Position numbers and translations under genes: made by a program. From contig NZ_JSYK01000002.1 of assembly GCF_000812875.1 (NCBI RefSeq), positions 124,001 through 188,000 of the forward strand: a stretch of 64,000 nucleotides of DNA, in the 5' to 3' direction. Positions 17,291 through 25,819 of the stretch are shown here, one piece after another. Position 1 is the first letter of the stretch. Each line of letters begins with the position of its first letter. Source of the stretch: Kaistella solincola (GTDB lineage: Bacteria > Bacteroidota > Bacteroidia > Flavobacteriales > Weeksellaceae). The notes below the pieces were generated by a model. It worked only from the letters and a program-made list of their open reading frames with translations, made no database searches and was not told where the DNA came from.

Positions 17291-17292
17291 CA

Positions 17293-17706
17293 ATGACGCC
17301 ACACGAACTCGCGCAATATATGCTGAACCAGGATGAATTCTCAAAATGGATGGGAATAAAACTTATCGAAATCCGCGAAAAATATTGCAAAATAGAAATG
17401 CCGGTGAAAAAAGAAATGATTAACGGCTTAAAAACCGTTCATGGCGGCGTAACTTTTTCGCTTGCGGATTCCGCGCTTGCTTTTTCCAGCAACAATACCA
17501 ATGACGCGTCGGTTGCATTGCATTGCGCGATGAATTTTACCAAAGCTGCGAAACTCGGTGATATTTTAACGGCTGAAAGCACCTTAATTTCCGAAACACG
17601 AAAAACCGGAATTTATGACATTTCGATAAAAAACCAGGACGAAATTCTGGTCGCGAGTTTCCGCGGGACGGTTTATAAAATTAATAAAAAAGTCACCGAT
17701 TTATAG
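17293..17706 (+). CDS. paaI: Hotdog-fold thioesterase PaaI
   Basis: A 137-residue hotdog thioesterase that rescues CoA from dead-end phenylacetate intermediates. The NGLKTVHGGVTFSLADSALA segment has the HGG and catalytic Asp region of the PaaI family. Context (paa cluster) supports the name. It is the last gene of the cluster and is followed by a structured repeat and a terminator. Confidence 0.9.
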   Translation: MTPHELAQYMLNQDEFSKWMGIKLIEIREKYCKIEMPVKKEMINGLKTVHGGVTFSLADSALAFSSNNTNDASVALHCAMNFTKAAKLGDILTAESTLISETRKTGIYDISIKNQDEILVASFRGTVYKINKKVTDL

Positions 17707-17708
17707 CG

Positions 17709-17785
17709 CACACCGCAACCCGACTTGAGCGGAGCTCTTTTTGCGGAGCGGAGCAAAAAAGCGGGAGCGGAAGGCGGAAAAGTTG
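17709..17785. repeat. GC-rich hairpin repeat downstream of paaI
   Basis: A purine-rich GCGGAGCGGAGC-type segment, much more GC-rich than its surroundings, holds a hairpin: 17734-17744 pairs with 17753-17762 (TTTTTGC with GCAAAAA, extended by GCT/AGC past one bulged C). Its vocabulary (CCCGACTTGAGCGG..., GCGGGAGCGG) resembles dispersed intergenic repeats I associate with Chryseobacterium genomes (memory, not checked). Confidence 0.6.
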
Positions 17786-17823
17786 CCCAAAAAAAATTTG
17801 CCGCTAAAACACCCAATTTTTCT

Positions 17824-17855
17824 AAACTTCAAAAACTATTTTGAAGTTTTTTTTA
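17824..17855 (+). terminator. Rho-independent terminator upstream of the sigma gene
   Basis: Perfect 11-bp stem 17824-17834 with 17839-17849 (AAACTTCAAAA / TTTTGAAGTTT), loop ACTA, followed by a T-tract. It ends the paa transcription unit. Confidence 0.85.
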
Positions 17856-17861
17856 TTTCCA

Positions 17862-17891
17862 TGTAACAAATTTGCGATCTTCGTTGTCTTA
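17862..17891 (+). promoter_or_regulatory. Putative ECF-type autopromoter
   Basis: TGTAAC (17862-17867), 18-base spacer, GTCTTA (17886-17891), 17 bases before the sigma factor ATG. This resembles the -35 AAC / -10 GTC layout of ECF promoters and lacks the TAnnTTTG box of housekeeping promoters here. Inference only. Confidence 0.4.
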
Positions 17892-17908
17892 CCTATAGAA
17901 ACTAAACT

Positions 17909-18421
17909 ATGACTCACACGATTTTTAAAGAAACGGTTTTCTGTCTCAAAGATGAGATGTACCGTTTTGCGAAAAGATTTGTGGTCAGCAGTGACGAGGC
18001 CGAGGATGTTGTGCAGGATCTGATGCTGAAATTCTGGCAGAAAAAAGAAGAACTCGGCAGTTTTGGAAATCTGAAATCCTATGTAATGAAGTCGGTAAAA
18101 AATGAATGCCTGAACCGACTGAAACATGAAGATGTGAAACTGGGTTTCGCGGGTTTTCAGCAGCACCGAAGCGAGATTTACCACGTGGAAGCGAATAATT
18201 TGAAAGACCAGATCATCGGTTTCATTAACCAATTACCGGAAAAGCAAAAAGCCGTGATTCACCTGAAAGATGTAGAAGATTTTGATGTGGCGGAAATTGC
18301 AGAAATCCTGGAAATGGAAGCCAATGCAGTTCGTGTAAATCTGATGCGCGCACGGCAGAAAGTGAAGGAGCAGATTGAAAAACTGATGGCTTTCGAAAAC
18401 AGAATGATCGAAAATTTATAA
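17909..18421 (+). CDS. RNA polymerase sigma factor, ECF (sigma-70 family)
   Basis: A 170-residue ECF sigma factor. Region 2 covers about residues 10-75, with MYRFAKRFVVSSDEAEDVVQDL and the KFWQKKEEL recognition helix. Region 4 covers about 110-165, with LPEKQKAVIHLKDVEDF and a helix-turn-helix of EIAEILEMEANAVRVNLMRA. It directs RNA polymerase to a small regulon. It is followed 11 bases later by a single-pass membrane protein, the usual place for an anti-sigma factor, and then by two DUF4252 genes that are probable targets. Confidence 0.92.
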   Translation: MTHTIFKETVFCLKDEMYRFAKRFVVSSDEAEDVVQDLMLKFWQKKEELGSFGNLKSYVMKSVKNECLNRLKHEDVKLGFAGFQQHRSEIYHVEANNLKDQIIGFINQLPEKQKAVIHLKDVEDFDVAEIAEILEMEANAVRVNLMRARQKVKEQIEKLMAFENRMIENL

Positions 18422-18432
18422 AACTTTTTAAG

Positions 18433-19104
18433 ATGGAAAAGAGCAAATCTCAAGATAAATATACCGAAATAACCAAAGAAATCCGGGAAGAGAAAATGAA
18501 CTGGAGCTTCGAAGAATTTTTGGGAAAAGCCAATGAAGAGGAAAAAGTAATTCCGCGAAAAAAGGTCCAAAAAGGCGGTTATTTTCCTAAAAATTTCTGG
18601 ATGGCGGCGAGCGTAATTTTTCTGCTCTCAATCGGCATTTTTTTCAAATTTGGCAATAACAATTCCGTGAAAGACCAGGATATTTTGGTGAAAAATGAGA
18701 TTTTAAAGAATAAAGACAACTTTCAGCAGGAATCTAATTTCGCGGTGAATGCGGTAAATGACAGCGTGGAAGTTAGAAAAGACAGCATTATTTCCGATTC
18801 CAGCAGAACGGTAGAACAGTCGCCGGATGTAGATATTATGGAAAAAATATTACCGCGCCGCGGCAGAATCAGAAAAGACTTGAAACCGCGCTTCGCCGCA
18901 ATTTCATCGGAAATTTCCGATCATAAAAAAAACACAGAAAAGCCTGAATACGAATCGAATTACGTAATTATTAACGGCCAGAAAATAGAAAATGAACAGG
19001 AAGCGATTGACTTGACGAAGTATTCCTTCCGGATTTTGTCTGAAAATGTTTCGAAAACCGTGGCGCAAACCGACGTCATCACCACAATTAGCGACGATTA
19101 CTAA
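18433..19104 (+). CDS. Single-pass membrane protein, possible anti-sigma factor
   Basis: 223 residues: a charged cytoplasmic N-terminus (1-50), one transmembrane segment (about 54-70, FWMAASVIFLLSIGIFF), then a ~150-residue periplasmic part rich in charged residues, with a segment YVIINGQKIENEQEAIDL near the end. Position directly behind the ECF gene and topology suggest an anti-sigma or signal-transmitting partner. The zinc anti-sigma HxxxCxxC motif is absent, and the protein appears to have no cysteine. I do not recognise a named family. Confidence 0.65.
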   Translation: MEKSKSQDKYTEITKEIREEKMNWSFEEFLGKANEEEKVIPRKKVQKGGYFPKNFWMAASVIFLLSIGIFFKFGNNNSVKDQDILVKNEILKNKDNFQQESNFAVNAVNDSVEVRKDSIISDSSRTVEQSPDVDIMEKILPRRGRIRKDLKPRFAAISSEISDHKKNTEKPEYESNYVIINGQKIENEQEAIDLTKYSFRILSENVSKTVAQTDVITTISDDY

Positions 19105-19171
19105 AATTTGAAATAACCTTTAAAAATCTTAGGTGATTCTGTGAAATCTTAACAACAAAAAAATTGTACCC

Positions 19172-20434
19172 ATGAAAAAACTTCTGTTAATATTCGCCCT
19201 TACTTTTTCGTATTTTTTCCAAATCAATGCGCAAAAAGATAAACTGGATCAGCTTTTTGAAAAATACCAGGAAGCCGACGGCGTAACATCAATAAAAATC
19301 GCCAAACCGATGTTCAACATGCTGAACAAGCTGAATATCGCGGATGATGAATTATCGCAGATCAAACCTTTGCTAAGCAAAATCAACAGTTTGAAAATTT
19401 TAATTCTGGAAAAACCTGAGCTTTCCACCAATTTGGCAAACCAAAACCAAATGGCTTTATTTCAAAAACTACAGACTGAAATAGGAACTTCATTGAAAAA
19501 CATGAAATATGAGGAACTGATTACCGTAAACAGCAAAGACAACAAAATTAAATTTCTTTCCACCGATGCGGCGAACGGAGTTTTAGATGATCTTTTGCTC
19601 AGCATCAATTCCGACGGAAATACGGTTTTGATGATGCTGGATGGCAGAATTTCGATGGATGATGTGAATAAATTGGTAAATGAAGCGCAGAATTCAGTTC
19701 CAAAAAGTTCGGTAACCACGGAAAACATTAATTCAAACGGTGTAACGCAAGTGCGAAATGTGGAAAAATTTACAGGAATTTCGGTTTCCAGTGGAATAAA
19801 AGTAAATTTCACACAGGGAAATAATCAAACCGTGGTCGTAGAAACCAATCCGAACCTTCAGGAATATGTTTCTACGGAAGTTGTAAACGGAATTTTGGTG
19901 ATTTCATTAAAGAATAAAGAAAACAAGAATCTGAACTTCAAAAAGCTGTTGGTTACAATAGAAGGGCCGCGTTTGTCTTCGGTAAAAGTAAATTCCGGTG
20001 CTTTTTTTACCACCGTAAATACAGTAAATGAAAATGATTTTAATGCTGAAGTCACGTCAGGCGCTAATCTTACCGCGAATTTAAATGTAAAAAATCATAC
20101 CAAAGTTGACATCAATTCCGGCTCTTCGATGAGAATGGATTTGAAAACAAAATCTCTGGAATTTGAAGGAAGCAGCGGCTCGATGGCGACTATTGCGGGA
20201 ACTGCGGAAACCACAGTTGTAAACCTTTCCAGCGCCGCCTCTTACAATGGCCAGAATTTAACTTCTAAAAACAGCGCAGCGCGCGCGTCATCCGGCGCAA
20301 GTCTTAAAATCAATGCTACAGAAAGCTTGAATGCGGCGGCAACTTCGGGCGCCTCCATTCGTTACGTCGGAAATCCTAAAATGACTGGCGGTGAGAAATC
20401 TTCAAGCGGCGGCAGTGTAAAATCTATAAACTAA
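19172..20434 (+). CDS. Exported DUF4252 + GIN/DUF2807 (adhesin head-like) protein
   Basis: A signal peptide (1-20, ending QINAQ) precedes a DUF4252 domain (about 22-175). The C-terminal ~220 residues form a GIN/DUF2807 beta-solenoid-like domain, with NVEKFTGISVSSGIKVNFTQ at its start and repeats of SSG/SGA steps (GSSMRMDLKTK, SGSMATIAG, ASSGASLKIN). The fusion of the two domains is notable because they are usually separate. The end is Gly/Ser-rich and carries no T9SS sorting domain. The function is unknown; the envelope location is inferred. Confidence 0.8.
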   Translation: MKKLLLIFALTFSYFFQINAQKDKLDQLFEKYQEADGVTSIKIAKPMFNMLNKLNIADDELSQIKPLLSKINSLKILILEKPELSTNLANQNQMALFQKLQTEIGTSLKNMKYEELITVNSKDNKIKFLSTDAANGVLDDLLLSINSDGNTVLMMLDGRISMDDVNKLVNEAQNSVPKSSVTTENINSNGVTQVRNVEKFTGISVSSGIKVNFTQGNNQTVVVETNPNLQEYVSTEVVNGILVISLKNKENKNLNFKKLLVTIEGPRLSSVKVNSGAFFTTVNTVNENDFNAEVTSGANLTANLNVKNHTKVDINSGSSMRMDLKTKSLEFEGSSGSMATIAGTAETTVVNLSSAASYNGQNLTSKNSAARASSGASLKINATESLNAAATSGASIRYVGNPKMTGGEKSSSGGSVKSIN

Positions 20435-20439
20435 AAACC

Positions 20440-20964
20440 ATGAAAAAACTCTATTTTGTCCCCGTATTTTTTGTGATGCTGTTCGCGCTGCAGTCGTGTA
20501 TGGTATCCTCCAGCCCGAACATGGCGTTTTTCGACAATCCTTATTACGATTACAAAGACGCGCGGTTTACAAGCGTGAATGTCCCGATGTTTCTGGCAAA
20601 ACCAATGGTGAAAAAAGCTTTGCGCGAAGACGGTGAAAGTGAGGAACTCATTAGGCTCATCAAAAAAATTTCCGATATTAAAGTGATGACCATTGAAAAC
20701 GGAAATCAGGAAATGGTGGCAGATTTTGCTAATTATCTGACGAAAAACAATTTCGAAGAATGGGTAACCGTGAAAAAAGACAACGAAACCATTAATTTTC
20801 AGGCGAAACAAAAAGGTGAGTCCATCCGCAAGCTTTTAATTACCGTTGCTTCTGGCAAAGAGCTGGTTTATGTAGACATTTCAGGAAAGTTCACTGCGGA
20901 TGATATTTCCAAAATGATCAACTATTCGGAGAAAAATGAAATCCGAAACAAAATGGCAGATTAA
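20440..20964 (+). CDS. DUF4252 lipoprotein
   Basis: 174 residues with a lipoprotein signal (lipobox LQSC, Cys20) and one DUF4252 domain (about 45-170) homologous to the N-terminal part of the preceding gene. Both have AKPM near the start and a K(V/I)-L/M segment before the second half. It starts 5 bases after the previous stop. It is a probable member of the ECF sigma regulon and has no recognised biochemical role. Confidence 0.8.
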   Translation: MKKLYFVPVFFVMLFALQSCMVSSSPNMAFFDNPYYDYKDARFTSVNVPMFLAKPMVKKALREDGESEELIRLIKKISDIKVMTIENGNQEMVADFANYLTKNNFEEWVTVKKDNETINFQAKQKGESIRKLLITVASGKELVYVDISGKFTADDISKMINYSEKNEIRNKMAD

Positions 20965-21008
20965 ATATTATTGTAGCAAGAGTGCTTTATTTTATTTAAA
21001 TTTAGCGC

Positions 21009-23552
21009 ATGAAATTCAGTAAAATCTTAATAAGCCTTTTTCTGTGCTTAGGTATTTTTTCAAAGGCGCAATTAGATTTAGAGCACTGGTTTCCGCCTGT
21101 TTACCAAAGTGGCAGCCTCTATAAACTTTCAGAATTTGCCATTTATCTTTCTACGGAAAAAGAAGAACCTTTTAAGGTAAACGTGTACAGCAATAATATC
21201 CTGCTGAAAACGGTGGAAATCAGCAAATCAAAGCCGTTCAGCTTCCAGATTGAGGATACAAGTATAATACTGGTTTCAACCGACCGGCGCGTAATGAAAG
21301 TTCTACAGGCCGGTATTCACCTGGCGGGTGAAAAGAGTTTTTACGCCAGTTTAAGGCTTGCAACGGGAAGAACCGTAACTTCCGCACCTATCGCTGATGT
21401 TTTATCTTCAAAAGGAAAATCCGGTTTGGGTAAAGACTTTTTCACCGTTATGGACCAGATTATCCTGTACGGCAACAACCCGAGTGGCATGAATTATTTT
21501 GCCTCGGTAATTGCCACTAAAGATAATACGCACGTAAAAGTTTCCGATTACGATAAAACCATTATATTTTCTGACGACCAAAAGCACGAAAATTTAGAAT
21601 TTACCTTGCAGAAAGGTGAATCTTATATTATCGCAATGGATAAAAGTAAAAATAATCCGAGCGGTATTTTAGATGATAATGACCCGAATTTAATTGGCAT
21701 GCGAATTACCACCGACCAGCCGGTGATTGTTTCCAATGGAAATTTCGCAAGTCAGAATATTGGTGCGGAAGGCCCGGGAAACATGAATCTTGATCAGGCG
21801 ATGCCCATTACGAAAATCGGCAAAGAATATTTTATCGCTAATGGAATGACCAAAACCGAAGCCGGAATGGAAAAAGTGATCGTCTTCGCTACTAAGGATG
21901 GAACCAAAGTTTATTTTAATAACGAAACCGTACCCTACAAAACGCTCAATAAAGGGGAACATTTTATAAGTCCGACCCCAAACCGAATAAATACCTGGGT
22001 AGACGGCGGGCAGGAAGGTTTTCGAAACGATGAGCCACTAGATATTGCAACACGCGGCATGTTCATTCGTACATCGCAACCCGCTTACTTGTACCAATTG
22101 ATTGGCGGCTATAATTTTATGGTGCGCGGTCCCGTTCCCGACAGAACAGACTTTACCAGCGGAATGCTTTTTTCTTACCCTCTCGATAAAGATTATTTGC
22201 CAGACCCGCGGCAAAATTTATCCAATACCATTCAGATTCCCAAGATTAATGAGCTGGGTGCAGTTTCCGTCGTTAACAACAAAGTAATCGTAAAAACGCC
22301 CAGCAATGCCTCGGTTATTTTTAATGGCGTTCCGGTTACTGATTTCTCGGATATTCTCGGAAAAGCGGGTTGGTCCTATTTTACCAGAATAAATTTAGGC
22401 GGTGATATCAGCGTAAATTCCAATAAAAGTTTGATGGTAGATACCGTTGGCGGTTATCGATATGCCGGCTATGGCGCAGGATATACTGGCTTTTCCAATG
22501 ATCCTTTCATCATAAAAAACGGAAATTGCATTGAAGAAGGCGTTTTTTTATACCTCAATAATAATGATTTTGACGGTTTTCAATGGAAACGTGACGGCGT
22601 AAATATCGCGGGAGAAACCAACCCAACGATTATCCCAAAACTTCCGGGAAACTACTCCTGCGTGCTTTCGTATATGGATTTTACATTCACCACTACTCCT
22701 ATCCGCGTGGATGCTTGCCCTTACACGGTGATCGAAAAAGATGAGGGGTTACAGTGCCTTTCTTTTACTGCAGATGCGTCTTTTTCGCCTCCGCGACCGA
22801 GAGACGTTGTGGTTTCCACGAAAATTCTAACTGAACCCTTACGCGGAAAAGCGCGAATCGTTGATGAAGTTTTATTCGTGGAAATTGACAAAGACTTTTC
22901 TGGTGAAAACAGGTTAGTTTATGAAATAAGAGGTGAAAGCGGCTTTTCGCAGACAGTAAAATTAAATTTTTCAATTTATCCACCGCCAAATGTTCAGCTT
23001 CAGGAATCCATTTTTCCGAAAGGTTTCCGCGGCAGCAGTTATGTTTATAACCTTGCGGAAGCAGTTATTTCAAATCCGGGAAATAACCGAATCCGCTATT
23101 TCCAAACGGAAGATGCAAATTCTTCAAGTGAAATAACCGGTTCTGTCATTAATAATTTCGCTACCACAAAAACTGAAGTTTTCGCCCAAATTATTTATGG
23201 AAGCGGCTGCACTATTTTAATGCCCATCAGCCTTACTCAAACTAAAATCCCGGATCAGCCCGGCGACCCGAATGCGCTTTTAAATAATTTTTTCTCACCA
23301 AACGATGATGGTATTAATGACTTCTGGTGTTATGAAAATCTCGGAAATTTATCAACCTTAAGGCTCGCAATCTACGACCGGTACGGCACGAAAGTTTATG
23401 AACACACCAACAACGAAAGCTGCTGGAACGGCAAAAACACAAATGGCATCAGTTATCCCGTCGGAACGTATTGGGTGTATTACATCGTCACTGATTCCGA
23501 AGGAAATAAAATCCAGAAATCGCAATGGGTCGTGCTGAAAAACTCAAATTAA
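21009..23552 (+). CDS. T9SS-exported surface protein with IgGFc-binding-like domain and CHU_C-type C-terminus
   Basis: An 847-residue exported protein. The signal peptide (about 1-20, ending SKAQ) is followed by ~450 residues resembling the IgGFc-binding domain (SYIIAMDKS, ITTDQPVIVSNGNF, YLYQLIGGYNF). An Ig-like segment with a Cys pair (~500-560) follows. The last ~90 residues match the gliding-motility-associated C-terminal domain (FFSPNDDGINDFW, IYDRYGTKVYE, YPVGTYWVYYIV) used for type IX secretion. It is likely a surface adhesin. A terminator overlaps its stop. Confidence 0.85.
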   Translation: MKFSKILISLFLCLGIFSKAQLDLEHWFPPVYQSGSLYKLSEFAIYLSTEKEEPFKVNVYSNNILLKTVEISKSKPFSFQIEDTSIILVSTDRRVMKVLQAGIHLAGEKSFYASLRLATGRTVTSAPIADVLSSKGKSGLGKDFFTVMDQIILYGNNPSGMNYFASVIATKDNTHVKVSDYDKTIIFSDDQKHENLEFTLQKGESYIIAMDKSKNNPSGILDDNDPNLIGMRITTDQPVIVSNGNFASQNIGAEGPGNMNLDQAMPITKIGKEYFIANGMTKTEAGMEKVIVFATKDGTKVYFNNETVPYKTLNKGEHFISPTPNRINTWVDGGQEGFRNDEPLDIATRGMFIRTSQPAYLYQLIGGYNFMVRGPVPDRTDFTSGMLFSYPLDKDYLPDPRQNLSNTIQIPKINELGAVSVVNNKVIVKTPSNASVIFNGVPVTDFSDILGKAGWSYFTRINLGGDISVNSNKSLMVDTVGGYRYAGYGAGYTGFSNDPFIIKNGNCIEEGVFLYLNNNDFDGFQWKRDGVNIAGETNPTIIPKLPGNYSCVLSYMDFTFTTTPIRVDACPYTVIEKDEGLQCLSFTADASFSPPRPRDVVVSTKILTEPLRGKARIVDEVLFVEIDKDFSGENRLVYEIRGESGFSQTVKLNFSIYPPPNVQLQESIFPKGFRGSSYVYNLAEAVISNPGNNRIRYFQTEDANSSSEITGSVINNFATTKTEVFAQIIYGSGCTILMPISLTQTKIPDQPGDPNALLNNFFSPNDDGINDFWCYENLGNLSTLRLAIYDRYGTKVYEHTNNESCWNGKNTNGISYPVGTYWVYYIVTDSEGNKIQKSQWVVLKNSN

Positions 23553-23581
23553 AAATTTGCCGTTAAAAGAGGCAAATTTTT
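23551..23581 (+). terminator. Terminator overlapping the surface protein stop
   Basis: Perfect 11-bp stem 23551-23561 with 23571-23581 (AAAAATTTGCC / GGCAAATTTTT), 9-base loop, short T-tract. Confidence 0.85.
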
Positions 23582-23601
23582 CATTTTAAATAAAAATTGC
23601 T

Positions 23602-23609
23602 TAATTTTG
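23602..23609 (+). promoter_or_regulatory. Putative -7 box of guaB
   Basis: TAATTTTG lies 14 bases before the guaB ATG and fits TAnnTTTG. Confidence 0.5.
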
Positions 23610-23623
23610 CACAGAAAGTAAAG

Positions 23624-25084
23624 ATGTCTATTCACAACAAAATCGTAGAAACTGCCATCACTTTCGATGACGTTCTGTTAATTCCTTCTTATTCCGAAGT
23701 TTTACCTAATCAGGTTTCCCTAAAATCACGACTTTCCGATAAAATTACGCTTCAGACTCCGATTATTTCGGCAGCGATGGATACCGTTACCGAAGCTGAA
23801 ATGGCTATTGCGCTCGCGCGAATCGGTGGTTTAGGTTTTATCCATAAAAATATGCCGATTGAGGAGCAGGCTTCGCAGGTTTACCGCGTGAAACGTTCGG
23901 AAAACGGCATGATTTCCGACCCGGTTACTTTAACAAAAGACCATACTTTAAAAGAAGCGCGCGATCTGATGGCGACTTACAAAATCTCCGGTTTACCGGT
24001 GGTTAATGAAGAAAATACGCTGATCGGAATCATTACAAACCGCGATGTAAAATATCAGCAAAACCTGGATGCAAAAGTGGAAGAATTGATGACTAAAGAA
24101 AAACTCATTACTTCAGACAAAGCAACCACGCTGGAACAGGCAAAAGAAATACTGCTTCAAAACCGCATTGAAAAGCTACCGATTGTTGACCAGAACTTCA
24201 AACTGGTTGGTTTAATTACCATTAAAGACATTGACAACCAAATGGAATATCCAAATGCCAACAAAGACCAAAACGGCCGCCTGATCGTAGGTGCGGGCGT
24301 AGGTGTTGGCGAAGATACCATTGACCGCGTTACCGCTTTGGTAAATGCCGGAGTTGATATTATCGCTGTAGATTCAGCGCATGGTCATTCTAAAGGTGTT
24401 CTCGATAAAGTTGCTGAAATCCGTGAAAATTTCCCTGATTTAGATATTGTCGGCGGAAATATTGTAACGGCGGAAGCCGCAAAAGATTTAATTAAAGCCG
24501 GTGCCAATATTCTTAAAGTAGGCGTTGGTCCGGGCTCCATCTGTACCACCAGAGTTGTTGCCGGTGTTGGCGTTCCGCAACTTTCCGCGATTTACAATGT
24601 TTTCGAATATGCAAAAAGTAAAAATGTTGCTGTTATCGCTGATGGTGGAATTAAACTTTCCGGTGACATCGTAAAAGCTTTGGCTTCCGGTGCAAGCGCC
24701 GTAATGCTCGGCTCATTACTGGCCGGAACTGATGAAGCACCAGGGGAAGAAATTATTTTCCAGGGAAGAAAATTCAAATCTTACCAGGGAATGGGCTCGC
24801 TTTCAGCAATGAGAAGAGGCGGAAAAGAAAGATATTTCCAGAGTGAAGCCAAGAAATTTGTTCCGGAAGGAATTGAAGGTCGCGTTCCGCACAAAGGAAG
24901 TTTGGAAGATGTGGTTTTTCAGCTCACAGGCGGCATCCGCGCTGGAATGGGATATTGCGGCACGAAAGATATTAGCACATTGCAAAACGAAGGTAAAATG
25001 GTGATGATTACCGGAAGCGGTTTGAAAGAATCTCATCCGCACGACGTGATTATCACGCAGGAAGCACCGAATTATTCCCTGTAA
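23624..25084 (+). CDS. guaB: Inosine-5'-monophosphate dehydrogenase
   Basis: Oxidises IMP to XMP, the committed step of GTP synthesis. The 486-residue protein has the N-terminal [13 protein letters not shown], a tandem CBS pair (about 95-215) and the catalytic loop [12 protein letters not shown] with the active-site Cys. The [19 protein letters not shown] and [10 protein letters not shown] segments follow. I start at the ATG at 23624, not at the upstream TTG (23597), because the TAATTTTG promoter box lies between the two. It has its own promoter and terminator. Confidence 0.97.
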   Translation: MSIHNKIVETAITFDDVLLIPSYSEVLPNQVSLKSRLSDKITLQTPIISAAMDTVTEAEMAIALARIGGLGFIHKNMPIEEQASQVYRVKRSENGMISDPVTLTKDHTLKEARDLMATYKISGLPVVNEENTLIGIITNRDVKYQQNLDAKVEELMTKEKLITSDKATTLEQAKEILLQNRIEKLPIVDQNFKLVGLITIKDIDNQMEYPNANKDQNGRLIVGAGVGVGEDTIDRVTALVNAGVDIIAVDSAHGHSKGVLDKVAEIRENFPDLDIVGGNIVTAEAAKDLIKAGANILKVGVGPGSICTTRVVAGVGVPQLSAIYNVFEYAKSKNVAVIADGGIKLSGDIVKALASGASAVMLGSLLAGTDEAPGEEIIFQGRKFKSYQGMGSLSAMRRGGKERYFQSEAKKFVPEGIEGRVPHKGSLEDVVFQLTGGIRAGMGYCGTKDISTLQNEGKMVMITGSGLKESHPHDVIITQEAPNYSL

Positions 25085-25111
25085 AAACAAGGTTTTTTTC
25101 AAAAATTTAAT

Positions 25112-25145
25112 GCCGGAGTTCTGCTTCGGCGTTTTGTTTTAAATT
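25112..25145 (+). terminator. guaB terminator
   Basis: 7-bp stem 25112-25118 with 25124-25130 (GCCGGAG / CTTCGGC, one GU), loop TTCTG, followed by GTTTTGTTTT. Confidence 0.75.
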
Positions 25146-25173
25146 TTATTATATTTACTTTTTTGGAAGTTTT

Positions 25174-25629
25174 ATGAAATCTATTTTTTCGGGGTTTTTA
25201 CTGCTTTTTTTTCTGAGTTGCGAGGTTTTGCCACCGGGAAGCGTCTACCGCTCTCCGGCCGGTCAGGCACCGACCAACGCTTCGGCGCCGAAAAACGAAG
25301 GTTCAGAATTCGACCAGCTGATGGCAAAAGACCAAATCGATAAAAGAAAAGTTACCGCTGAAGTGCTGACTTATCTTTTAAATGATCCTGACCCGACGGA
25401 AAAACAAACTGGTGCCGTCATCGAAAATAAATCTAACTGTAATATTATTATTCGGCTGGTTGGCATTAATTCTACAAAAATTTACAATTTGCCCATTCCG
25501 CGTCAGTCTAAAAACCAATTTGTTATCGATAAAGGAAATTACACTTTAAAATCAGATATTTGCGGCGCTAATTATTACTCTCAAAAAGACATTACAGAAC
25601 CGCTGATCTTAAAACTGTCCAATAACTAA
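25174..25629 (+). CDS. DUF6759-like lipoprotein
   Basis: 151 residues with a lipoprotein signal (lipobox FLSC, Cys16). The C-terminal ~75 residues (AVIENKSNCNIIIRLVG, CGANYYSQKDITEPLIL) closely match the C-terminus of the protein at 40566-41327 (IENKSKCNMIMRIEGVG, CGADYASQKSIEKAIIV), including two conserved Cys that could form a disulfide. I assign the DUF6759 name from memory. The function is unknown. Confidence 0.7.
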   Translation: MKSIFSGFLLLFFLSCEVLPPGSVYRSPAGQAPTNASAPKNEGSEFDQLMAKDQIDKRKVTAEVLTYLLNDPDPTEKQTGAVIENKSNCNIIIRLVGINSTKIYNLPIPRQSKNQFVIDKGNYTLKSDICGANYYSQKDITEPLILKLSNN

Positions 25630-25752
25630 TTTTAACCGAACCAAAAACATTTTTTGATTACCATCAGAAATAACCAAAAATGTGCTCATTTACCCCGGAA
25701 AATTTAATGCAGAAGAAAGCTATTTCCAGATGATAAAATTCATATCAGCAAA

Positions 25753-25784
25753 TTTTGAAATAAAGTCTAATTAGGATAATTTTG
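25753..25784 (+). promoter_or_regulatory. nirK promoter (-33 TTG / -7 TAATTTTG)
   Basis: TTTTG (25753-25757), 19-base spacer, TAATTTTG (25777-25784): both elements of the flavobacterial TTG-N17-23-TAnnTTTG consensus. The nirK ATG is 35 bases downstream. Confidence 0.75.
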
Positions 25785-25789
25785 TCCTA
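25772..25789. promoter_or_regulatory. Putative operator: inverted repeat bracketing the nirK -7 box
   Basis: TAGGA (25772-25776) and TCCTA (25785-25789) form a perfect 5-bp inverted repeat whose 8-base centre is exactly the -7 box. A protein bound here would block RNA polymerase. An NO- or Fe-S-sensing repressor (Rrf2/NsrR type) is a reasonable guess from the target gene but not shown by the sequence. Confidence 0.5.
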
Positions 25790-25819
25790 TTAAAAAACAG
25801 TAAAAAAAATCTCTTTAAA

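Noticed and set aside
23597-23623. Upstream TTG start for guaB
   Set aside because: The TAATTTTG promoter box lies between it and the ATG, and the ATG gives the usual N-terminus.
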